A model generated the notes under the pieces. It was not told where the DNA came from, made no database searches, and was given only the letters and a program-made list of their open reading frames with translations. A stretch of 64,000 nucleotides of DNA from Bacteroidota bacterium (GTDB lineage Bacteria; Bacteroidota; Bacteroidia; Bacteroidales; Bacteroidaceae): the NCBI GenBank assembly GCA_023426145.1, contig JAFABG010000003.1:1-64000 (forward strand), read 5' to 3'. Both the position numbers and the translations under genes were made by a program. Below are positions 35,661 to 41,836 of this stretch, piece by piece (position 1 is the first letter of the stretch; every line of letters starts with the position of its first letter).

Positions 35661-36239
35661 ATGAAACTGATATCAGCTAAAACTTCAAAGTATATGCGAT
35701 TGACGCATAGATACTTATCTTTTATTTGCACTGGAATATTGTTTGTTTATCTTATTTCTGGCTTTCTTCTAAACCATCAGCGTGAATTTGATTTTATGCG
35801 CCAGAAAAGAGAACGTGTTGTGAGTTACTCTTTTGAAATCCCTCAGGATAAGAAAGCGTTTAGTGATGCAGCTGCAAAACAAATTATGTTTGATTTGGAG
35901 TGCGATTCTAGTACATTTAAACGTTTCTCTTTTAGTAAAAACGCGCTTAATATTGTTGGAAGTAATCAGCTAGTTATCAAATTGGAGAGTGGAAGTGGAG
36001 AAGCAGTTGTGAAAGAAATTCATCGACCTAAATTTCTTTCTGCATTAAACCGTTTGCATCGAAACCCTGGAACAGCTTGGGCTATCACTTCAGACATTTT
36101 CTTACTGTTGATGGTTATCCTTATTATAACTGGTCTGTTGATAATACCCGGTAAGAAAGGATTACTTGGTCTTGGAGGTGTTTTAGTGGTTGTTGGAATA
36201 CTTATTCCACTGTTAATCTATTGGTTTACTGTAGCATAA
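35661..36239 (+). CDS. PepSY-associated membrane protein
   Basis: A 192-residue protein: N-terminal helix (~18-37, RYLSFICTGILFVYLISGFLL), a periplasmic segment resembling a PepSY repeat (~60-115), HRPKFLSALNRLHRNPGTAW (the HxLH element of PepSY-TM proteins), and two closely spaced C-terminal helices (~145-190). PepSY-TM proteins occur in siderophore/haem uptake operons as inner-membrane reductase-like partners; PepSY modules also inhibit peptidases. Both readings suit a locus with a TonB receptor and two peptidases. It is the last gene of the locus and is followed by a hairpin. Confidence 0.82.
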   Translation: MKLISAKTSKYMRLTHRYLSFICTGILFVYLISGFLLNHQREFDFMRQKRERVVSYSFEIPQDKKAFSDAAAKQIMFDLECDSSTFKRFSFSKNALNIVGSNQLVIKLESGSGEAVVKEIHRPKFLSALNRLHRNPGTAWAITSDIFLLLMVILIITGLLIIPGKKGLLGLGGVLVVVGILIPLLIYWFTVA

Positions 36240-36268
36240 TTGTACGTCTTTTAAGGGCGATGCTATAT

Positions 36269-36297
36269 AATAAAGGGAAGTTATGCTTCCCTTTATT
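36269..36297 (+). terminator. hairpin terminator after the PepSY gene
   Basis: AATAAAGGGAAG (36269-36280) pairs with CTTCCCTTTATT (36286-36297) around a 5-base loop, 29 bases after the stop. The tail is only moderately T-rich, so it may be a weak terminator. Confidence 0.7.
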
Positions 36298-36299
36298 TA

Positions 36300-37201
36300 T
36301 AGTATTGCCTTCGCATAACTTTGTCACAATAAAGCATAATAGATTGTGTTTATTTAGACTGTTGTTTATCTTTACAAGTTTTTAGTGACGTCTTCATTGT
36401 TTCTTCTCTATTCTATTTCTCGTAATTTCCCACAAATATGCTTCTTTCTGATAGTCTAAAATTATATATCTATTTTGATTATCAGTGAGTTATTTGCTGT
36501 GATAGTTTTTTCTATAATTCTTTTCTATGTTCCTTTTTGATGAATATTATAGATTTTTTTGTCTTGTAAATTGTAATGTATTCATATTCTATTGATACGA
36601 TCATATATGCTTTCTATTAATAATAATATTGATATATGTCAAACAGAATGTTATAATTAATCGAATTGTATCTCATTCTTTTTTTGTCCAATTTAGTTAA
36701 TAATATTAATCTTTTGTTCTTGATAGAATGTCATTAAAGTCATTTTTATTGTTTTTTTCGTATAATAAAATTGAGTATATAAAAACAGTATTACTTAGAG
36801 AATATAATAAATATACGTGAGCTTTATGACATTTTATTTGTTGATTATACCCGTTTTGTATTTTATTGTATAGATGAAAATATATTATGAATTATTGTTT
36901 ATTTATCCTGTTTTATTTGATTGATTGTACTCAATTAGTATTACTTGATATTAATTTATGAGTTATTCTATATCTTTCGTTTATCTCTTTATTTATGGTC
37001 TATTTGCATATTAATGAAGAATATAATATTGGTTGATTTCACTTTAAAACTGATAAAAAAGACGAAATTATGGAATTAATAAAGTGATAACCATAAAACT
37101 TACTTGATTGACAGTTATTATGCTGGAAATTGGTATATTGATTAAAATATCTAAAATAAATGTTTTTTGCATAAATTTAGCCAACCAAATAAAATAAACA
37201 T
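36300..37201. other. long, very AT-rich intergenic stretch without a convincing gene
   Basis: About 900 bases contain no open frame of plausible length on either strand. Composition is extreme even for this genome: 36601-36660 has only 10 G/C in 60. I see no tRNA, no repeat array and no insertion-sequence ends. Small motifs recur (AGTATTACTT near 36787 and 36938) but not as an ordered array. It could hold regulatory sites for the downstream cassette, a small RNA I cannot recognise, or eroded sequence at the edge of an acquired segment. Confidence 0.7.
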
Positions 37202-37209
37202 TATTTTTG
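37202..37209 (+). promoter_or_regulatory. Bacteroides -7 promoter element for the three-gene cassette
   Basis: TATTTTTG matches TAnnTTTG 20 bases before the ATG at 37230, which supports that ATG over the TTG at 37167. Confidence 0.6.
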
Positions 37210-37229
37210 TATATCTATTTTCGATAACT

Positions 37230-37637
37230 ATGACACAGATAATACAACTGAGAGGAAAAGACAAACAACTATATAGGCTTCTAGCACCACTAGTGATGAA
37301 TCCAGATGTTATACGTGCTAATAATAACTATCCATTTAAAACAACCGACGATTTTGTTTGGTATATCGCAGTCGATGAAGATGAAGTAACTGGATTTGTA
37401 CCGATAGAGCAAAAAAAAGGGCAAAAAGCTATTATTAATAATTATTATATCGCCGCAAAGGGGGAAAGGCGCGATCAAATACTATCGCTTTTGATAACTT
37501 CTGTTATTAATGCTTTTGCGGCATCAGAGTGGTTACTTTATTCAGTGACGCTTATTCAAGATAAAGAACTATTTGAAAGGTTTGAATTTGTATCGATGGA
37601 TAAAAAATGGAGTCGCTATGTTAAAATGAAACGGTAA
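37230..37637 (+). CDS. small GNAT-like protein, first gene of the DUF3440/ParB cassette
   Basis: A 135-residue protein from the ATG at 37230. The pattern of a strand with VTGFVPIEQ, an alternating strand IINNYYIAA, a helix DQILSLLITSVINAF, and a C-terminal LFERFEFV followed by WSRYVKM resembles the order of a GNAT acetyltransferase fold. The usual acetyl-CoA loop (Q/RxxGxG/A) is not obvious, so activity is doubtful. Three bases separate it from the DUF3440 gene, so the two are surely co-translated. I know no function for this partner. Confidence 0.65.
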   Translation: MTQIIQLRGKDKQLYRLLAPLVMNPDVIRANNNYPFKTTDDFVWYIAVDEDEVTGFVPIEQKKGQKAIINNYYIAAKGERRDQILSLLITSVINAFAASEWLLYSVTLIQDKELFERFEFVSMDKKWSRYVKMKR

Positions 37638-37640
37638 ATC

Positions 37641-38945
37641 ATGAAAGAAAAAACAACCATAAAATCAAGGAATGTATATGAGCTTGCTCAAGAAAGGCTG
37701 AAAATTATATTTAATGAGTTCGATAACGTTTATGTATCTTTTTCAGGAGGAAAAGATAGTGGAGTGTTGCTTAACTTGTGCATTGATTATATCAGGCAAA
37801 ATAATTTAAAAGTGCGTTTGGGGGTATTTCATATGGATTATGAGATTCAATATAAAATGACCATTGATTATGTCGATAGGGTTCTTGAGGGTAACAAGGA
37901 TATTTTGGACGTTTATAGGGTGTGTGTGCCTTTTCGTGTTTCCACATGTACATCTATGTTTCAGCCATTCTGGAGACCATGGGAAGATAATAAAAAAGAT
38001 ATTTGGGTGCGTTCCATGCCTAACTCTGCATTGAAGAAAGATGATTTTCCGTTCTACACTTCAACAATGTGGGATTATGAGTTCCAGCTTCGTTTTGCTT
38101 CATGGGTACACCAAAAGAAAGATGCCGCACGCACTTGTTGTCTCATTGGTATTCGAACTCAAGAGAGTTTTACCCGTTGGAGATCTATTCATATGAACCG
38201 TAAGTTTCAAATGTATCACAAATATCGATGGACAACAAAAGTTGGTAACGATATCTACAACGCTTATCCAATATTTGACTGGAAAACAACGGATGTATGG
38301 ACAGCTAATGGTAAATATCATTGGGATTATAATCGGCTTTACGATCTGTATTATAAAGCTGGGGTGAATATAGAGAGGCAAAGAGTAGCCAGTCCATTTA
38401 TAAATGAAGCTCAAGAAGGATTAGCTTTGTATAGAGTAATTGACCCGAATACATGGGGGAAAATGATTGGGCGTGTGAACGGAGTAAACTTTGCTGGTAT
38501 GTATGGAGGGACATATGCTATGGGGTGGCAAACAGTGAAATTACCGGCAGGTTATACTTGGAAAGAGTTTATGTATTTTCTATTATCTACTTTGCCTGAA
38601 AGAACCCGTAAAAGTTACCTTAGAAAGCTATCGGTAAGTGTAAATTTCTGGAGAACCAAAGGAGGGTGTTTAAGTGACAGCACAATTAAGAAACTGATTA
38701 AAGCAAATGTGCCAATAGTAGTCATGGATAACAGTAATTATAGAACATCGAAGAAGCCTGTTCGGATGGAATATCAAGACGATATTAATATCCCTGAATT
38801 TAGGGAGATTCCGACTTATAAACGTATGTGTATTTGTATTCTCAAGAACGATCATGCTTGCAAATACATGGGGTTTTCTCCAACTAAAGAGGAGATGAGT
38901 AAGAGAAGTCGAGTAATGGAACAATATAAAATAATCGTATCATGA
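37641..38945 (+). CDS. DUF3440 PAPS-reductase-like PP-loop protein (IbrA/YbdN family)
   Basis: A 434-residue protein with an N-terminal PP-loop ATP pyrophosphatase domain (SGGKDS at residues 35-40) as in PAPS reductases and tRNA thiolation enzymes, and the long DUF3440 C-terminal part (RTCCLIGIRTQESFTRW, YPIFDWKTTDVW, RVASPFINEAQEGLALYR). E. coli YbdN and IbrA are known relatives. IbrA/IbrB affect expression of immunoglobulin-binding proteins, but no biochemical activity is established. The PP-loop implies adenylation of a substrate, perhaps coupled to sulfur transfer. It overlaps the ParB-like gene by 4 bases (ATGA), the same partner as in E. coli. Confidence 0.9.
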   Translation: MKEKTTIKSRNVYELAQERLKIIFNEFDNVYVSFSGGKDSGVLLNLCIDYIRQNNLKVRLGVFHMDYEIQYKMTIDYVDRVLEGNKDILDVYRVCVPFRVSTCTSMFQPFWRPWEDNKKDIWVRSMPNSALKKDDFPFYTSTMWDYEFQLRFASWVHQKKDAARTCCLIGIRTQESFTRWRSIHMNRKFQMYHKYRWTTKVGNDIYNAYPIFDWKTTDVWTANGKYHWDYNRLYDLYYKAGVNIERQRVASPFINEAQEGLALYRVIDPNTWGKMIGRVNGVNFAGMYGGTYAMGWQTVKLPAGYTWKEFMYFLLSTLPERTRKSYLRKLSVSVNFWRTKGGCLSDSTIKKLIKANVPIVVMDNSNYRTSKKPVRMEYQDDINIPEFREIPTYKRMCICILKNDHACKYMGFSPTKEEMSKRSRVMEQYKIIVS

Positions 38946-39484
38946 GTGTAGACAAAAGTCCGGTATATGAGGTTAAGGCCGTTCCTATAGAGAAAGTATA
39001 TGCTAATGATTATAATCCTAATGTAGTTGCTCCGCCAGAAATGAAGTTACTTGAGCTTTCTATTTGGGAAGACGGATTTACAATGCCTTGTGTGTGTTAT
39101 TATAACAAAGATGAGGACCGTTATATTCTTGTTGACGGGTATCACCGATATACAGTAATGAAAACTTCAAAACGGATATATAAACGTGAAAACGGTCTGC
39201 TCCCTATTGTGGTTATTGATAAAGATTTGTCGCAGCGAATGAGTTCCACTATACGGCATAATCGTGCGAGAGGTATGCACAATATTGAACTTATGTGTAA
39301 CATTGTAGCCGAACTTGATCGTGCAGGTATGTCTGACCAATGGATCATGAAAAATATAGGTATGGATAGGGATGAATTGTTACGTCTTAAACAGATCTCA
39401 GGATTAGCGGATCTCTTTGCTAATAGGGATTTCAGCATTCCTGAAGAAGTGACACCAACTAAAACGGAACGTAAAAACCTATAA
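38942..39484 (+). CDS. ParB-like nuclease-domain protein (IbrB/YbdM family)
   Basis: A 180-residue protein with the ParB N-terminal fold: IEKVYANDYNPNVVAPPEMKL (box I), DGYHRYTVMK, and RHNRARGMHN (box II, equivalent to the GERRxxA region). A helix-turn-helix-like section follows (MSDQWIMKNIGMDRDELLRL). It resembles IbrB/YbdM, always paired with the DUF3440 PP-loop protein. ParB-fold proteins can bind DNA, hydrolyse CTP/ATP, cut DNA, or act as sulfiredoxin-like or kinase enzymes, so the activity is open. It is translationally coupled to the upstream gene. Confidence 0.87.
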   Translation: MSVDKSPVYEVKAVPIEKVYANDYNPNVVAPPEMKLLELSIWEDGFTMPCVCYYNKDEDRYILVDGYHRYTVMKTSKRIYKRENGLLPIVVIDKDLSQRMSSTIRHNRARGMHNIELMCNIVAELDRAGMSDQWIMKNIGMDRDELLRLKQISGLADLFANRDFSIPEEVTPTKTERKNL

Positions 39485-39528
39485 TGCTTTCTTTATTTGC
39501 TATTTTGAGAAAATATATTTAGTTAAAA

Positions 39529-39559
39529 TTGTTTTTTACCCTAAAATCGTTTACATTTG
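39529..39559 (+). promoter_or_regulatory. promoter for UDP-glucuronate decarboxylase gene
   Basis: TTG at 39529-39531, a 20-base spacer and TACATTTG at 39552-39559 fit the Bacteroides -33/-7 consensus. The leader to the ATG at 39623 is about 60 bases. Confidence 0.7.
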
Positions 39560-39622
39560 CCTTTATAAACATGTTAAGGGAAGTCTATACTCTCTAGAAG
39601 AAAAACAATAAAAAAGTAAAAG

Positions 39623-40552
39623 ATGAAAAGAATATTGGTAAGTGGTGGAGCTGGATTTATAGGTTCGCATCTTTGTACTCGATTAGTAAGTGAAGGGAAT
39701 GATGTTATCTGTTTAGACAACTTCTTTACAGGTACTAAAGAGAATATAAAGCACTTAATAAGCAGTCCGCATTTTGAATTGGTTAGGCATGATGTCACTT
39801 ATCCTTATTCTGCTCAAGTCGATGAAATCTATAACTTGGCTTGTCCTGCGTCGCCCATTCATTACCAGCATGATCCCATACAAACTACCAAAACTTCAAT
39901 TATAGGAGCAATTAATATGCTAAAACTAGCAACGAAGCTTAATGCTAAAATTATGCAGGCTTCTACTAGCGAGGTGTATGGTGATCCTATTGTTCATCCT
40001 CAGCCCGAAGACTATTGGGGTAATGTTAATCCCGTAGGTTATCGTTCTTGTTATGATGAAGGGAAAAGATGTGCTGAAACCTTATTTATGGATTATTATC
40101 GTCAGAATAAGACTCGAATTAAAATCATTCGTATTTTTAATACGTATGGACCAAAGATGTTGCCAAGTGATGGACGCGTAGTTTCAAATTTTATTGTTCA
40201 GGCCCTAAAGAACGAAGACGTAACAATATATGGAGATGGCAAGCAGACTCGAAGTTTTCAGTATGTTGATGATTTAATAGAGGGAATGATCAGAATGATG
40301 GATACTGAAGACGATTTTACGGGTCCCGTGAACATTGGCAATCCTAGAGAGTTTTTAGTTCTCGATTTAGCCAAGAAAATTATAGAATTAACAGGTTCTG
40401 ATTCTAAAATTATTTTCAAACCTTTGCCTACTGACGATCCGAGACAACGTAAACCAGATATAAGACTTGCTAAGGAAAAACTGGAATGGGAACCGAAAGT
40501 GGAATTGGAAGAAGGTTTGAAACATATGATTGAGTATTTTAAAACAATATGA
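39623..40552 (+). CDS. UDP-glucuronate decarboxylase (UDP-xylose synthase)
   Basis: A 309-residue extended short-chain dehydrogenase. It has the NAD-binding GGAGFIGSHL at the N-terminus, ACPASPIHYQHDPIQTTKTS, STSEVYGDP, and the catalytic YDEGKR in the UXS-specific block GYRSCYDEGKRCAETL. It converts UDP-glucuronate to UDP-xylose with bound NAD+ in the cytoplasm, supplying xylose for surface polysaccharide or glycoprotein. It has its own promoter. The next gene (receiver-kinase) starts 22 bases after it. Confidence 0.94.
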   Translation: MKRILVSGGAGFIGSHLCTRLVSEGNDVICLDNFFTGTKENIKHLISSPHFELVRHDVTYPYSAQVDEIYNLACPASPIHYQHDPIQTTKTSIIGAINMLKLATKLNAKIMQASTSEVYGDPIVHPQPEDYWGNVNPVGYRSCYDEGKRCAETLFMDYYRQNKTRIKIIRIFNTYGPKMLPSDGRVVSNFIVQALKNEDVTIYGDGKQTRSFQYVDDLIEGMIRMMDTEDDFTGPVNIGNPREFLVLDLAKKIIELTGSDSKIIFKPLPTDDPRQRKPDIRLAKEKLEWEPKVELEEGLKHMIEYFKTI

Positions 40553-40574
40553 CATACTATTAAAATTAAATGAT

Positions 40575-41711
40575 ATGAATGTGGAGATTACCCCTTCCGA
40601 ATATAAAGTCCTGATTGTGGACGATGTTATTTCCAATGTGCTTCTACTAAAAGTGTTGTTGAACAATGAGAAGTTTAACATTGTTACCGCTAGTAACGGT
40701 ACTCAGGCTCTGGAACAGGTAAGAAAAGAAAATCCAGACCTTGTTCTTCTGGATGTAATGATGCCTGATATCAGTGGGTTTGAAGTGGCTCAGAAGATGA
40801 AGGCAGATCCTGAAATGACAGACATCCCCATTATTTTCCTTACAGCTCTTAATAGTACAGCAGATATTGTTAAGGGATTCCAAGTGGGAGGAAATGATTT
40901 TATCTCCAAGCCATTCAACAAAGAAGAGTTGATTATTCGTGTGACGCATCAAATATCTTTAATTGCTGCTAAACGAATTATAGTAGCTCAAACAGAGGAA
41001 CTCCAAAAAACAATTACAGGACGGGATAAATTGTATTCAGTTATTGCTCATGATTTACGTTCTCCTATGGGATCTATCAAAATGGTGCTGAATATGTTGA
41101 TCCTGAATCTACCAAGTGAAGTTATTGGTGCTGAGATGCATGAACTGTTGACTATGGCCAACCAAACCACTGAAGACGTATTCTCTTTGCTGGATAACTT
41201 GCTTAAATGGACTAAAAGTCAAATTGGAAAGTTGAATGTGGTTTACCAAAATATTGATTTGGTAGAGGTTATTGAAGGGGTCAATGAAATCTTCTCTATG
41301 GTGGCTGGTTTGAAGAATATTCGTTTGGTCATGAAACTGCCTCAAGAGCGTGTGGAAGTACGGGCAGATATTGATATGATCAAAACAGTTATCCGTAACT
41401 TGATAAGTAATGCAATTAAGTTCAGTGATGAGGGTAAAGAAGTCGTAGTTTCACTTGTCGAAGAAAATGATAAAGCTGTGATTAGTGTGAAAGATAGCGG
41501 TTGTGGTATCGATGAAGAGAACCAGAAAAAGTTGCTTCATACCGACACACATTTCAGTACATTCGGAACTAAGAATGAAGAAGGATCTGGGCTTGGATTG
41601 TTACTTTGCAAAGACTTTGTTAACAAAAACGGAGGCGAGCTTTGGTTTACCTCTAAAAAAGGAGAGGGATCAACATTTAGTTTCTCTGTTCCATTGTTGG
41701 AAAAAGACTAG
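40575..41711 (+). CDS. receiver-first histidine kinase (REC-HisKA-HATPase)
   Basis: A 378-residue cytoplasmic protein with no membrane helix. The N-terminal receiver domain (~10-125) has DD at 16-17, phospho-acceptor Asp60 (LVLLDVMMPD) and Lys112 (SKPF). HisKA follows with His159 (SVIAHDLRSPMGS), then HATPase_c with NLISNAIKFS, VKDSGCGID and GSGLGLLLC. The frame extends to a TTG at 40530 inside the previous gene; the ATG at 40575 is preferred. The receiver-before-kinase order suggests that it integrates phosphorelay input to control its own kinase. No response regulator gene is adjacent, so the output partner is elsewhere. Confidence 0.93.
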   Translation: MNVEITPSEYKVLIVDDVISNVLLLKVLLNNEKFNIVTASNGTQALEQVRKENPDLVLLDVMMPDISGFEVAQKMKADPEMTDIPIIFLTALNSTADIVKGFQVGGNDFISKPFNKEELIIRVTHQISLIAAKRIIVAQTEELQKTITGRDKLYSVIAHDLRSPMGSIKMVLNMLILNLPSEVIGAEMHELLTMANQTTEDVFSLLDNLLKWTKSQIGKLNVVYQNIDLVEVIEGVNEIFSMVAGLKNIRLVMKLPQERVEVRADIDMIKTVIRNLISNAIKFSDEGKEVVVSLVEENDKAVISVKDSGCGIDEENQKKLLHTDTHFSTFGTKNEEGSGLGLLLCKDFVNKNGGELWFTSKKGEGSTFSFSVPLLEKD

Positions 41712-41741
41712 ATTTAGTCAAGAAGAAATAAACAAATAAAG

Positions 41742-41812
41742 ACGGTCCTGTCATGCTGAGCAATCATCACCTTTTATCTGTGATGCTCTCAGGGTGACAG
41801 GACCGTTTTCTT
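41742..41812. terminator. long composite hairpin terminator between convergent genes
   Basis: Perfect 12-base arms ACGGTCCTGTCA (41742-41753) and its complement at 41795-41806 enclose further pairable segments (CTGAG/CTCAG, ATCAC/GTGAT), and TTTTCTTT follows. It lies between the kinase (+) and AddB-like (-) genes and could stop transcription from both sides. Confidence 0.82.
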
Positions 41813-41836
41813 TGCTAAGCTGAATTCCACATCCCT

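Noticed and set aside
36300..37201. CRISPR array or insertion sequence in the AT-rich gap
   Set aside because: No regularly spaced repeats, no terminal inverted repeats and no transposase-like frame were found.
23304..39484. tRNA-Asp as an integration site for an island carrying the sigma/receptor locus and the DUF3440 cassette
   Set aside because: I looked for a repeat of the tRNA 3' end (GGGTTCGAGTCCC region) downstream and saw none, and no integrase gene is present in the window.
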